Assembly: GCA_020853095.1 (NCBI GenBank)
Contig: JADYZN010000011.1
Coordinates: 1 to 63,688, forward strand
Direction: 5' to 3'
Source of the DNA: Phycisphaerales bacterium
GTDB taxonomy: Bacteria; Planctomycetota; Phycisphaerae; Tepidisphaerales; Tepidisphaeraceae
DNA: 63,688 bases
Each line of letters opens with the position of its first letter. Within the stretch, counting starts at the first letter, position 1. A model generated the notes under the pieces. It had not been told where the DNA came from. It did not search any database and saw only the letters and a program-made list of their open reading frames with translations. The translations under genes and the position numbers were made by a program. This document shows, piece by piece, positions 45,099-54,517 of this stretch.

Positions 45099-46148
45099 TT
45101 ATCGCGGCCGGTTGACTTCAGGCTTGGGATCGCGGGTCATCAGATCGCTCAATGCGGCGATGGGGTCTTTGGATTCAAACAAGACCTCATAAACCGCCTG
45201 CGTGATGGGCATCTCCACGTTGAATCGACGGGCCAGTTGGACCACCGATTGAGTCGTGGGAACCCCCTCGGCCACGCTGTCCATGTCGGCCAGCACTTCC
45301 TTGAGCTTCCTCCCCTTGCCCACCTGTTCGCCCACCCGGCGGTTGCGCCCTTCGGGGCTGACGCAGGTGGTGATCAGATCGCCCAGGCCGGCCAACCCCT
45401 GAAACGTCTGCTCCTGCGCCCCCATCGCCACCCCCAGCCGGGTGATCTCCACCAGCCCGCGCGTGACCAGCGCCGCCTTGGCGTTGTTGCCCGCCCCCAG
45501 ACCATCCAGCGCGCCGGCCGCGATGGCGATGACGTTCTTGGTCGCGCCGGCCAGTTCCACCCCCGTCATATCACCGTTCGTATAAACCCGGAAATACTGG
45601 GTGGAAAATGCCGCCTGCACCCGCCGGGCAAGCTCGCCATCGGCGGATGCCGCGACGGCCGTGGCCGGCAGATATCGCGCGATCTCGGCCGCGATGTTCG
45701 GCCCGCTCAGCGCCAACAGCGGCCGGTCACACGCCGGTTCGGTCCATTGTCCATCGCGCATTGTCCGCCCACCCAACACGTCCGCGATGACCTGCGTGGG
45801 CCGCAGCAAGGTCTGGTTTTCCACCCCCTTGGCGACCGAAACCACAGAAATCCCGGCGGGAACGTGCGATTTGAGCCGATTCCAGACCCCGCGCATGTAT
45901 TGCGTCGGGATGGCCGACAAAATCAGCGTGCAGCCGTCGAACGCATCGGCATCGTTGGCCGTCAACCGCACATCCGGCGGTATCTTCGCCCCCGGCAGCA
46001 ATCGCATGTTTTCGCGGTTCTGGATCAGACGGTCGATCGACTCTTCAAACGCCCCCCACATGGTGACCCGGTGGCCGCCCTGGGACAATAAAATCGAGCA
46101 GATGGTGGCCATCGCCCCATCGCCCAGAATTGTCACGTGTTCCGGCAT
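45099..46148 (-). CDS. gpsA: Glycerol-3-phosphate dehydrogenase [NAD(P)+]
   Basis: A 349-residue enzyme making sn-glycerol-3-phosphate for phospholipids. The N-terminal Rossmann motif is TILGDGAMATICSILL. The substrate signatures are VVSVAKGVE, ALSGPNIAAEIA, ATKNVIAIAAGALDGLGAGNNAKA (split) and TCVSPEGRNRRVG. I chose ATG at 46148; ATG at 46184 overlaps the stop of the upstream four-helix gene and has GATGGGG upstream, so a 12-residue longer form is possible. Convergent with mqnD, three bases apart. Confidence 0.92.
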   Translation of the reverse strand: MPEHVTILGDGAMATICSILLSQGGHRVTMWGAFEESIDRLIQNRENMRLLPGAKIPPDVRLTANDADAFDGCTLILSAIPTQYMRGVWNRLKSHVPAGISVVSVAKGVENQTLLRPTQVIADVLGGRTMRDGQWTEPACDRPLLALSGPNIAAEIARYLPATAVAASADGELARRVQAAFSTQYFRVYTNGDMTGVELAGATKNVIAIAAGALDGLGAGNNAKAALVTRGLVEITRLGVAMGAQEQTFQGLAGLGDLITTCVSPEGRNRRVGEQVGKGRKLKEVLADMDSVAEGVPTTQSVVQLARRFNVEMPITQAVYEVLFESKDPIAALSDLMTRDPKPEVNRPR

Positions 46149-46173
46149 GGCTGGTGATCCGATGGCATTCAAT

Positions 46174-46671
46174 TCAATCATCCCCATCGTCGTCGCCGGC
46201 ATCGGATTCATCAAAATCCGCCTCGCGCGGCTCGGGGCCATCCTCGCGATTGCGTCCACCCCGGCCGCCGTGTCCTCCACGACCTCCCCGGCCGCCTTGA
46301 TCGCGGTTGGATCGGCCCATCGAACGAACCAGCCCATCCAACATGCGGGACACCTGGTCGCCGCGATAGGATAAATCCTCAAAATTGATCGAAAAATTCA
46401 AATCCCGGCAGAGGATGAAATAATACCGCAATCCCTCCAGGGCGCTTTGAGCAAGATTGTAATAATGCGCCTTGTTTCGCGGCCCCCGGCGCTTAAACCC
46501 TTCGGCGATGTTTCTGGGAACCTCCACCGCCGCCCGCTCCATCTGCAACGCCAGCCCCTCCTGCTGTTCCGGCGGAAGCTGCGGCGTCGCCTGAAAAACC
46601 TTCAACACCAGCGCATGCGCCTCCTGCCAGACTTTCATCTGCTCAAAACTGCCAACGCGTTCCTTGTCCAC
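46174..46671 (-). CDS. Four-helix-bundle (S23/Avd-like) protein with Gly/Arg and acidic tail
   Basis: A 165-residue protein. Residues about 8-120 match the four-helix-bundle family named after the 23S rRNA intervening-sequence protein (FEQMKVWQEAHALVLKVF, RAAVEVPRNIAEGFKRRG, YYNLAQSALEGLRYYFILC). The tail is unusual: GGRGGRGGHGGRGGR at about 127-141, then a purely acidic end (DESDAGDDDGDD). RGG-like runs often bind RNA. No rRNA gene or diversity-generating retroelement is nearby. It precedes gpsA on the same strand. Confidence 0.8.
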   Translation of the reverse strand: MDKERVGSFEQMKVWQEAHALVLKVFQATPQLPPEQQEGLALQMERAAVEVPRNIAEGFKRRGPRNKAHYYNLAQSALEGLRYYFILCRDLNFSINFEDLSYRGDQVSRMLDGLVRSMGRSNRDQGGRGGRGGHGGRGGRNREDGPEPREADFDESDAGDDDGDD

Positions 46672-46932
46672 GCCTTACCTCGCGGTTGAATTCGGGTTTT
46701 TTCGGATGGGGCCGGTCCAACTGGCCCATACCCAAACTGTATCCGAGTTTCATCGGAAACAAAACATATCCCCACACATACAGGTTCAACTGGTGGCAAA
46801 ATGTCACCTGTCAGGCCATTGTGCGGCTTTTGCTCAACCAATCGTATTTGTGGACTGTTTTATCATGCTGACCGGCCGCAATCTTGTCGCCGCGCGGCTT
46901 TATGGGGATAATCATGTCACGGAACCCTCATC

Positions 46933-47445
46933 ATGCCATGGATTGAAAATCGATTTGAAGAAGGCCTGATCGTCACCAGCCTCGATTTTTTCATCAACTG
47001 GGGACGCAAAAACAGCCTCTGGCCCATGACTTTCGGGCTGGCGTGCTGTGCGATTGAAATGATGGCCGTGGGGGCTTCCCGATTTGATCTGGATCGTTTC
47101 GGCGCCGGGGCTTTTCGTGCCACACCCCGTCAGGCCGACCTGATGATCGTCGCCGGAACCGTCAATTACAAAATGGCCAGCCGGGTCAAACGCCTCTATC
47201 ATCAGATGCCCGACCCCAAATACGTCATCGCCATGGGCGCCTGCACCGTCGGCGGCGGCCCATATTTCAAATACGGCTACAACGTCGTCAAAGGCGTTGA
47301 CCTGGTCGTGCCGGTCGATGTTTACGTCCCCGGCTGCCCTCCGCGGCCCGAAGCGCTCATGGAAGGGATCATGCGGCTCCAGGACAAAATCGCCGGTCGA
47401 ACCATCGGCCGGACGCCCGATGCCGTTCCCCCCTCGCTCCGATAA
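46933..47445 (+). CDS. nuoB: NADH-quinone oxidoreductase subunit B (solitary)
   Basis: A 170-residue complex I subunit carrying cluster N2. Ligand cysteines are seen in [20 protein letters not shown] and PGCPPRP. It retains [14 protein letters not shown]. It lacks the short N-terminal membrane-proximal tail of some homologues. No other nuo gene is adjacent; panC follows 24 bases downstream. Either the complex I genes are scattered in this genome or this is an extra copy. Confidence 0.92.
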   Translation: MPWIENRFEEGLIVTSLDFFINWGRKNSLWPMTFGLACCAIEMMAVGASRFDLDRFGAGAFRATPRQADLMIVAGTVNYKMASRVKRLYHQMPDPKYVIAMGACTVGGGPYFKYGYNVVKGVDLVVPVDVYVPGCPPRPEALMEGIMRLQDKIAGRTIGRTPDAVPPSLR

Positions 47446-47469
47446 ACCATTCCCGTTATCCTCCCTCTC

Positions 47470-48306
47470 ATGCAGGTTTTGACCACGATTGATTCCTGTC
47501 GGGATGCCCGCTCCCGGCTCGGCCGGCTGGCGCTGGTCCCCACGATGGGCGCGCTGCACGCGGGTCATCTGTCCCTCATCGAGCTGGCCCATCAACACGC
47601 CGAGACCGTCGCGGTCTCCATTTTCGTCAATCCCACCCAATTCGGCCCCAAGGAGGATTTCAAAAAATACCCCCGACCCATCGAGTCAGATCTTCGACTC
47701 TGCGAACAGGCGGGCGTCGATATGGTGTTTCAACCCGCCGTCGAACAGATGTACCCCGCCGAACCGGCCGACCTGATGATCGACCTGCCCTCCCTATCCA
47801 CCGTCCTGGAAGGAAAACACCGCCCCGGACATTTTCGCGGCGTCTGCCAGGTCGTCGCCAAGCTCTTTAACATCATCCAGCCGCAGGCCGCCTGTTTTGG
47901 CGAAAAGGACTACCAGCAACTGCGCATCCTCTCCGCCATGACCGAGGCGATGAATTTCCCCATCCGGATCATCCCCGGCCCCACATTGCGTGACCCCGAT
48001 GGCTTGGCGATGTCCTCCCGCAACCGGTATCTCTCCCCCGAAGAACGCACCAAGGCCCTGTCCATCTCGCGCGGACTGTTCGCCGCACGCGATCAGTTCG
48101 CCTCCGGCATCGACCAGACCAACCGCCTGCTGACCACCATCCAACACGCCCTGCTCGAACAACACCTCGCCATCGATTATGTGGCCGCAGTCGATGCCAA
48201 AACCCTCAAACCGGTCGAACGGGTCGCCTCCCCCACCCTCTTGGCCGTCGCGGCCCGTGTGGGATCAACCCGGCTGATCGACAACGTCATCCTGTCACCC
48301 CAATAA
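47470..48306 (+). CDS. panC: Pantothenate synthetase
   Basis: A 278-residue enzyme joining pantoate and beta-alanine at the expense of ATP. The nucleotide signature VPTMGALHAGHLSLI, SIFVNPTQFGPKEDF, PGHFRGVCQVVAKLFN, FGEKDYQQL and MSSRNRYLSPEER are all in place. It follows nuoB closely, so it is probably read from the same promoter. Confidence 0.95.
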   Translation: MQVLTTIDSCRDARSRLGRLALVPTMGALHAGHLSLIELAHQHAETVAVSIFVNPTQFGPKEDFKKYPRPIESDLRLCEQAGVDMVFQPAVEQMYPAEPADLMIDLPSLSTVLEGKHRPGHFRGVCQVVAKLFNIIQPQAACFGEKDYQQLRILSAMTEAMNFPIRIIPGPTLRDPDGLAMSSRNRYLSPEERTKALSISRGLFAARDQFASGIDQTNRLLTTIQHALLEQHLAIDYVAAVDAKTLKPVERVASPTLLAVAARVGSTRLIDNVILSPQ

Positions 48307-48381
48307 AACAGCCCTTCCATCCGCTTGCTTCCGGCAGGGCAACTGCTATACTCCTTCCCCTTTACGACTCGGAGAATCCGT

Positions 48382-48684
48382 ATGGCCATTAATCTCAAAG
48401 CGGGCAGCAACGTCCGACTCACCATCAGCAAGTCCATTAATCGGGATTCCGCCCGAAAAACCATCGAACGGCTGTTCATGCAGGACAAGACCATCAGCCT
48501 GCCGCTGGAAATCCGCAGCCGGAATTTCAAGGAATTGCCCAAACGCCGCGGCGGCCAAATCTGGACCAAGCGGCCCAATAAGCTTCACCCCGGCCTGAAT
48601 CGGGGCGATTCCGCCACCGTCAAAGCCACCCCACAGACCATTCGCGATCTGAACAGCATCGCGGAATTTGTGACCATCGCCTAA
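48382..48684 (+). CDS. Small basic protein of unknown function
   Basis: A 100-residue, Arg/Lys-rich protein (start AINLKAGSNVRLTISKS; middle LEIRSRNFKELPKRRGGQIW; end VKATPQTIRDLNSIAEFVTIA). It has its own ribosome-binding site (CGGAGAA) and a Rho-independent terminator, which supports expression. The charge suggests RNA or DNA binding, but no family is recognised. Confidence 0.7.
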   Translation: MAINLKAGSNVRLTISKSINRDSARKTIERLFMQDKTISLPLEIRSRNFKELPKRRGGQIWTKRPNKLHPGLNRGDSATVKATPQTIRDLNSIAEFVTIA

Positions 48685-48710
48685 ATATCGTAATCTTGCT
48701 AAAACACTTA

Positions 48711-48738
48711 AAGCGGCTCCCATCCGGGGCCGCTTTTT
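48711..48738 (+). terminator. Rho-independent terminator
   Basis: AAGCGGC and GCCGCTT flank TCCCATCCGGG, followed by TTT. It ends the small basic protein gene and touches the stop of the convergent response regulator, so it may serve both strands. Confidence 0.8.
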
Positions 48739-49138
48739 AGTTGGGCTTGCCCCCCAGCATGTCCAGCAAGGCATGTATATCAAAGGGTTTGGCGATGAAT
48801 TGCACCGGCTGGCCATGCAAGACGCCGGCGTCGTATTCGCCGCTGATGGCGATGATCCGGCCAGGCCGTTGCGTATCGGGCAGTTTCATTGTGTGATGCA
48901 ACAATTCCATGCCATCCATCACCGGCATTCGCAGGTCGGTCAACAGCACATCAAACCGCTGGGTCAATAGATAACCCAGCGCCTCCTCGCCATCGCGCGC
49001 GGTGATGACCTCGGAGCCGGCCAGTCGAATCAGCCGGCTGATGGCCATCCGCGTGGGGGCATGATCCTCAACCACCAGAACGCGGAGTTTTTTATGAGCC
49101 GAGGATGTGGTCGCTGACAAGGGGCTGAGCATATTCAT
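48737..49138 (-). CDS. Single-domain response regulator (CheY-like)
   Basis: A 133-residue receiver domain: RVLVVEDHAPTRMAISRL with the acidic pocket, phospho-acceptor Asp in DVLLTDLRMPVMDGMELL, the Ser/Thr switch in IIAISGE, and Lys in FIAKPFD. No output domain is attached and no kinase is adjacent. A short 15-residue N-terminal extension (SPLSATTSSAHKK) precedes the fold; ATG at 49132 is an alternative start. Confidence 0.92.
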   Translation of the reverse strand: MNMLSPLSATTSSAHKKLRVLVVEDHAPTRMAISRLIRLAGSEVITARDGEEALGYLLTQRFDVLLTDLRMPVMDGMELLHHTMKLPDTQRPGRIIAISGEYDAGVLHGQPVQFIAKPFDIHALLDMLGGKPN

Positions 49139-49239
49139 CTTCTTGCGCCTTCTTCAACCCTTCCCATCACCCATCCATAACAAAGCATATAGAGGTTTTG
49201 GATGCCGGTCCACGGATGAAGTTTTCATCCGCAACTGAA

Positions 49240-50010
49240 TTATTCCAACCCCTGTGCGGCCTCAAAATCACGCCATACCCCATCGGAACACAGCAACTGA
49301 CACGGGCGAAACGCTGCCTTGTAATCCATTGTCCGGCAACCTCGCACCCAATACCCCAGGTAATAGTAGGGAATCAAATTCTCTGCGGCGAATTGGATTT
49401 CGTGCAGGATGCCAAACGTGCCCAGACTCCGCCGGGATTCGTTCGGATCGTAAAAGAAATAGACGCTGCTGAGCGATTCCGTGCATCGGTCGCAGATTCC
49501 AACCGCCAGCAACCGGCCGGCCGGGTCGCGATATTCAAATTCAAGCGTGTCGATGGGCGATTCATACAAAAACGACTCGAAGGCCTGTCGATCTTCGGTT
49601 GTGCTTTGATGCCACCCTTCCTGGTATCGTCGATACAGTTCGTATTTTTCATCACTGGGTTGTGGCGGGCCGGCTGTGATGGACAGGTCCGCGTTATGAC
49701 GCAGACACCGGCGATGGGATTTGGAGGTTTTGAAATCACCCACGCGAAGACGGACCGGTACGCACAACCGACAAGCCGGGCAGGCCGGCTGATAGATGAC
49801 CCGGCCGCTGCGTCGAAAGCCGGCGTCCATGAATTGATGGTACAGCAGAGGCGGCATCCGGCTGACAAGCACAGCGCGGTTGCGGGCCGTGCGATCGGGC
49901 AGATAGGGGCACGGATGATCGGCCGATACGACCAGCGGGATGCGTACCGGCGACTTGAGCGACGGATAGGCCGCGGGGGTGGCTCGGTCGGCTGATGAAG
50001 GATTGTCCAT
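49240..50010 (-). CDS. bpt: Aspartate/glutamate leucyl-tRNA-protein transferase
   Basis: A 256-residue arginyltransferase-like enzyme. It adds leucine from Leu-tRNA to N-terminal Asp or Glu for N-degron degradation. Signatures: CPYLPDRTARNRAVL, GFRRSGRVIYQPACPACRLCVPVRL in two parts, SVYFFYDPNESRRSLGTFGILHEI in two parts, and YYYLGYWVRGCRTMDYKAAFRP in two parts. It follows glyA with a 23-base gap, so both may be one transcript. Confidence 0.9.
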   Translation of the reverse strand: MDNPSSADRATPAAYPSLKSPVRIPLVVSADHPCPYLPDRTARNRAVLVSRMPPLLYHQFMDAGFRRSGRVIYQPACPACRLCVPVRLRVGDFKTSKSHRRCLRHNADLSITAGPPQPSDEKYELYRRYQEGWHQSTTEDRQAFESFLYESPIDTLEFEYRDPAGRLLAVGICDRCTESLSSVYFFYDPNESRRSLGTFGILHEIQFAAENLIPYYYLGYWVRGCRTMDYKAAFRPCQLLCSDGVWRDFEAAQGLE

Positions 50011-50033
50011 CGCGCCGGCAACCTCCGTGTCGA

Positions 50034-51278
50034 TCAGTGCGGCATCGGGAAGCGATTGCAGAAGTCGGCCACTTCGCCGCGAATTTTGGCCAGTTCGGCC
50101 GGGTTTTCCTTGGCATGCAGCGCGCGGTCGATGAAAGTGGCGACCGTTTTCAGATCGTTTTCCTTTAACCCGCGCGTGGTGACCGCCGGCGTGCCCAGAC
50201 GCAGGCCGCTGGTGATTTTGGGTGGCCGGGGATCGTTCAGGATGGCGTTTTTGTTGGTGATGATGCCGGCGGCCTCGAGCGCCTTTTCGGCATCCGCGCC
50301 GGTGAAATTTTCGTTGCGGGCGCGTAAGTCCACCAGCATCAAGTGGTTATCAGTGCCTCCACTTTGCAGGCGATAACCGTGTTCTTTCAGTGCGTCGGCC
50401 AGAGCCTTGGCGTTGGCAACAATCTGGCGGGCGTAGTCGCGAAATTGAGGTTGAAGGTCTTCCTGAAACGCCACCGCCTTGGCGGCGATGATGTGCATCA
50501 GCGGGCCGCCCTGGCTGCCGGGGAAGACGCTGCGGTTGATGGATTTGGCCAGTTCCTCGTCGTTGGTCAGGATCAGGCCGCCGCGCGGGCCGCGCAGGGT
50601 TTTGTGGGTCGTCGTGGTGACGATGTGGCAATGAGGAAACGGGCTGGGATGAGCGCCGCCGGCGACAAGCCCCGCGATGTGGGCGATGTCGGCCATGAGC
50701 AGCGCCCCCGCTTCGTCGGCGATCTGGCGGAACTTCGCGAAATCGACGATGCGGGGATAGGCCGAATAGCCGCAGAGGATCATTTTCGGCCGATTTTGCA
50801 GGGCTTTGTGGCGAACCGATTCAAAATCGATGGTCTGGGTTTCCGGGTCGAGGCGGTAGAAGTCGGGTTTGTAAAAAATCGCGGAGGTGTTCAGCTTCAT
50901 ACCGTGGCTGAGATGGCCGCCGCTGGACAGATCGAGCGCCAGAAACGAATCGCCCGGCTTCATGATCGCCATGAACGCGGCCAGATTGGCGTTGGCGCCG
51001 CTGTGGGGCTGAACGTTGGCGAATTTGCAATTAAACAGTTGTTTGGCGCGCTCGATGGCGAGGGTTTCAATCTGGTCATAATACTCGCAGCCGCCGTAAT
51101 ACCGGGCGCTGGGATACCCTTCGGCATATTTGTTGGTCAACACACTTCCGGCCGCCTCCATGACGGCGGCCGAAACGTGGTTTTCGCTGGCGATCAACTC
51201 CAGGGTCGATTGCTGACGAAGCTGCTCCTGCTTAATGAGATTGGCGACCTGCGGGTCCGTTTTTTCCATGTGCTGCAT
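50034..51278 (-). CDS. glyA: Serine hydroxymethyltransferase
   Basis: A 414-residue PLP enzyme interconverting serine and glycine with tetrahydrofolate. Motifs: [44 protein letters not shown], and the PLP lysine in [15 protein letters not shown] near residue 226. The last stretch, [15 protein letters not shown], is also typical. A 176-base gap upstream (51279-51454) should hold the promoter. Confidence 0.97.
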   Translation of the reverse strand: MQHMEKTDPQVANLIKQEQLRQQSTLELIASENHVSAAVMEAAGSVLTNKYAEGYPSARYYGGCEYYDQIETLAIERAKQLFNCKFANVQPHSGANANLAAFMAIMKPGDSFLALDLSSGGHLSHGMKLNTSAIFYKPDFYRLDPETQTIDFESVRHKALQNRPKMILCGYSAYPRIVDFAKFRQIADEAGALLMADIAHIAGLVAGGAHPSPFPHCHIVTTTTHKTLRGPRGGLILTNDEELAKSINRSVFPGSQGGPLMHIIAAKAVAFQEDLQPQFRDYARQIVANAKALADALKEHGYRLQSGGTDNHLMLVDLRARNENFTGADAEKALEAAGIITNKNAILNDPRPPKITSGLRLGTPAVTTRGLKENDLKTVATFIDRALHAKENPAELAKIRGEVADFCNRFPMPH

Positions 51279-51454
51279 GATTGCGATCCTTCAATGACAA
51301 AAAACTGAAGGATCAGATTGTACCGTGCCACGGCGAGAGGGCCAAATGGTCAAAGGGGATATCTGCATGCAAATCCAAGAGATGCTCAGTCAATGCTGAT
51401 GCATGAACACGTTCTGGCGGTCGATGGCTTACCTCATCATACGCATGTCGCGCA

Positions 51455-53263
51455 TCACTTGTTCATCTCACCCGGTTGTTGCTCCGCCGGTTGGGATTGG
51501 GCGGTGGGGAGTTTCCAGAGTTCGCGCATGGCGCGGTAGACGCCGTCGGTTTTGCCGGCGCGTTTTTCGGCAAGGTCAAGCCAGGCGGCGGCCTGTCGTT
51601 CGTTGCCGGTGTTGTAGGCGATGTAGGCCAGAAGGAAGACCGGCGTGGTCTGGTTTGGCTCGTTGACTGAAATGTTTTTCAGTTCCTTGACGACCTCCTG
51701 AAGGCGGTCGTTGCCGATGAACACCCGCAGGTCGTATTGGCCCACGAGGACGGCCGGGTCTTTGGTGACGGCTTCGCGGATGTGTGCCTCAGCACGGGCA
51801 TAATATCCCGCCCCCAGTTCCGCGTGCGCCCGGCCCAGCACGATCAGCGGGTTGTTGGGCGCGATCTGCTGGGCGATGTCATACTGGTCCAGCGCCGATG
51901 CGAATTTCCCATCCTTCATCAACTCCTCGGCCTTGCGAAGCACATCCGCCAGGCCCTTGGCCTGCACGCCGTTGGCCAGCGTGTCCACCTTGATCGGCTC
52001 GGGCTTTTCAGGTTGACCCTTGTTGGCGTTGGCTTCCTGGGATTCCTTGTTCTCGGCGTTATCCTGCGGAGCCGCCGGTTGCTGAGGCGTCGCCGGCTGG
52101 CCCGGCGTCGCCACCTGGCCCGGTTGACCCGATTGGCCGGGCTGGGCCGGCTGATTTGGCAGAATCGGCTGGTTTGGCTGATTTTGCTGATTCTGTTGGC
52201 CGGCCGAATTTGCGTTGGCTTCCTCCTGTGCTTTTTTCTGCCGAAGTTGCGCCTGATATTCGCGGTTGTATTCCGCGTCGGTCTTGGCCTTTTCATCCTT
52301 GAACCGATCATACCGGTTGTGCATTTCCGCAAACTGCTGGCTCTGCTGCGTGGGTGGCGTCAGGAGTCGATTGCGCAGGCTCTGATCCGTCCCGACGTTC
52401 CCGGCCAATCCCTGATCGCCCCCCACCTGTCCGCGGTTCACGCTGCTATCCAGCGCCTGGTTTTCGGGCGTCTGGGGCAGATTCATCGCGGGGTTGTTCA
52501 ACTGATTGGGATTGGCATTCCCATCCGTCGGCGGCTGATTGCCGGAATTGCGAAGCTCCTGACGATATCGCTCCAGGGTCTGCGCATCCAACGGCCCGCG
52601 CCCCTGGCCGCCCATGCTCGTATAGTTGTTCAGAAAATAGGCGTCGTTGGGATTGTTCACATCCCACTGGCGAATCCCATACAAAGGCGATGCGGTCAAA
52701 ATTGAATTGGCATCGGTCCCCGGCCCGGGCAAAATCATCTCGCCCGGCATCGGCGGCCCGGACATCGTTGGATTGTTCACCGTCCCCACCGGCGGCTGCC
52801 CGGCAGTCGTGTCCGTCACCAACGGCGCCGGCGCATACGTTCCATTGGTCGTCTGCACATACCCCGGCGGCGGCGTGATCGTCCGATTGCCATAAAACGG
52901 CCTCGGCTGGGTCATGTCCACCTGGGTTGAATATTCCGGCGCACCACTCGAACCACGGATGAATCGATCGGTTGAATCCGTCCCGCTCGGTCCGGCAAAA
53001 ACATTGGGATCGCTGTATGGAACCGGACCGCGAAACTCCCGGCCGGCCGTTACGTTCCCCGTCACGATCTGGTTGCCGCTGGGTTGTACGATGTCACGGC
53101 CTTCGTTGTACCCGCCCGAACCAACCCGATTGTTGGCGTCCAATGCCCGCCCATCCTGATTGTTCGCTCGAAACTGGGCCTGTGAAACTCCAGGCAAAAA
53201 GACCGCCGGCAAGGCGGCAATCACGGCCAACGACAATCGGCGAACGGCGGTTTTATTTCTCAT
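51455..53263 (-). CDS. Secreted TPR protein with long Asn/Gln/Pro-rich region
   Basis: A 602-residue exported protein. The signal peptide covers about residues 1-29 (LAVIAALPAVFLPGVSQA). Residues 30-430 are low-complexity Asn/Gln/Pro/Gly-rich, with QNQQNQPNQPILPNQPAQPG-type runs and a charged coiled coil (FKDEKAKTDAEYNREYQ) near 330. From about 440 there are three or four TPR units (ADVLRKAEELMKDGKFASAL, HAELGAGYYARAEAHIREAV). It may be an envelope-associated scaffold. ATG at 53263 is preceded by AAAGAGG. Confidence 0.78.
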   Translation of the reverse strand: MRNKTAVRRLSLAVIAALPAVFLPGVSQAQFRANNQDGRALDANNRVGSGGYNEGRDIVQPSGNQIVTGNVTAGREFRGPVPYSDPNVFAGPSGTDSTDRFIRGSSGAPEYSTQVDMTQPRPFYGNRTITPPPGYVQTTNGTYAPAPLVTDTTAGQPPVGTVNNPTMSGPPMPGEMILPGPGTDANSILTASPLYGIRQWDVNNPNDAYFLNNYTSMGGQGRGPLDAQTLERYRQELRNSGNQPPTDGNANPNQLNNPAMNLPQTPENQALDSSVNRGQVGGDQGLAGNVGTDQSLRNRLLTPPTQQSQQFAEMHNRYDRFKDEKAKTDAEYNREYQAQLRQKKAQEEANANSAGQQNQQNQPNQPILPNQPAQPGQSGQPGQVATPGQPATPQQPAAPQDNAENKESQEANANKGQPEKPEPIKVDTLANGVQAKGLADVLRKAEELMKDGKFASALDQYDIAQQIAPNNPLIVLGRAHAELGAGYYARAEAHIREAVTKDPAVLVGQYDLRVFIGNDRLQEVVKELKNISVNEPNQTTPVFLLAYIAYNTGNERQAAAWLDLAEKRAGKTDGVYRAMRELWKLPTAQSQPAEQQPGEMNK

Positions 53264-53306
53264 GATGTCCTCTTTATCGGCCCGCCCGCCCCCACAACCG
53301 GACCCG

Positions 53307-53329
53307 TAATACACTATTATAGTGTATTA
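53307..53329. promoter_or_regulatory. 23-bp palindrome overlapping a -10 box and a stop codon
   Basis: TAATACACTA and its complement TAGTGTATTA flank TTA. On the minus strand the palindrome contains TATAAT, placed suitably as -10 box for the TPR gene starting at 53263. It also contains the TAA stop of the upstream alpha/beta hydrolase. It is a good candidate operator (inference). Confidence 0.65.
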
Positions 53330-54351
53330 GACACCACGGAAGGATGAAAGTTGCCATTGAGGTGCCGATGCAAAAATAAACTGATCTGCTCGACCGTCAA
53401 ATCCCGGGATAAAGCGTTGTAAATTCCGGGCTTGTCTAAAGTTAGCACTTTCCCTGTGCTGAATATTTCAGAAAATCGATCCGGCCGCAAATCGTCCATG
53501 TTGACCCCATAAGCAACCTCAAATGCCCATCGGTAAAGGGGTTGCATGAATTTCAATGCAGGGGTGCGAAGGATGAACCGATCCATCAACTGTTGCGGGT
53601 CGCAGGCCGGCCGCTCCAGCACCAAGGCGGCGATGGCCGGGTCGTTCAACGATGCCAGCAAGGCGGCATTGGCGCCCGTACCTGAACCGATGATCGCGAT
53701 CCGATCCGGATCGATGTATGACCTTCGACGCAACATCTGCACCGCGGCTTGGACATCTTTGGATTCATTCAGCCCAAATGTCTGCCCCCCGGGCGCGCTG
53801 TTGCCACAGCCCCGCAAATCAAGCACCAGCACCACCAGCCCTGCGTTGTGCAAGGGTTTGACCAATGGCAACATCTGCTCGCTCGATCCGCCCAGGTCGT
53901 GTACCAACACCACGGCCGGGAAGCGTTTTCGCAAGATTTTGTCTTTTTCTTCCAGGACTCGACGGGCATCCAAGGCCGGGATCAACACCCCTTCCAGTCG
54001 GGTCTGATCCTCGCTGAGCATCGTGACCGGTTCGTAATAAATCCCCAAATCCTGTGGCGTCAATCCGGCCTTGACCTGCTGCGGATGGGTGGTGATCGCC
54101 ACCGACAGCCCCACCAGCAGGCCGATGCACAACTGCCAAAACGCCAGCCGATAGAGAACCCCGCGAAAGATCCGGGTGGGCAGCGTTCCTTCTTCAATTC
54201 GTAAGTGCTTATGCCTTCGTGGGATAACATCCATCAACAGCAAAGACGTTGTGCGTCGGAACAGACGCCGGGCCACCAGTCCCCATCGCCGCCGTGGCGC
54301 GGGAGCGATGGGGTCGGGGGCAAAATCGGGATTCATCACCGGCCGCTGCAT
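53317..54351 (-). CDS. Membrane-anchored alpha/beta hydrolase
   Basis: A 344-residue protein. One membrane helix lies near residues 71-90 (FWQLCIGLLVGLSVAITTHP) after a basic N-terminus. The hydrolase fold follows: AVVLVHDLGGSSEQM (oxyanion side), VVLVLDLRGCGNSAPGG and the nucleophile elbow IGSGTGANAALLAS (G-x-S-x-G). A catalytic Asp/His pair is less certain (LFLHRHLNGNFHPS at the end). Substrate unknown. The gene overlaps the palindrome that precedes the TPR gene. Confidence 0.78.
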   Translation of the reverse strand: MQRPVMNPDFAPDPIAPAPRRRWGLVARRLFRRTTSLLLMDVIPRRHKHLRIEEGTLPTRIFRGVLYRLAFWQLCIGLLVGLSVAITTHPQQVKAGLTPQDLGIYYEPVTMLSEDQTRLEGVLIPALDARRVLEEKDKILRKRFPAVVLVHDLGGSSEQMLPLVKPLHNAGLVVLVLDLRGCGNSAPGGQTFGLNESKDVQAAVQMLRRRSYIDPDRIAIIGSGTGANAALLASLNDPAIAALVLERPACDPQQLMDRFILRTPALKFMQPLYRWAFEVAYGVNMDDLRPDRFSEIFSTGKVLTLDKPGIYNALSRDLTVEQISLFLHRHLNGNFHPSVVSNTL

Positions 54352-54517
54352 CTGGACGCCTTTTCTCCACTGCTACATCCATCAGATACAATATGTTGGG
54401 GTATCAAAGCCAATCGATAAAAAAATTCCGCATCTCGCGGGCAATGGGGTCTGAGGTTATGTTATGGGTCCTGGTCAGGGATGGCCGGGAGGATGTTTAC
54501 GGAAGAATCGGATTGCC

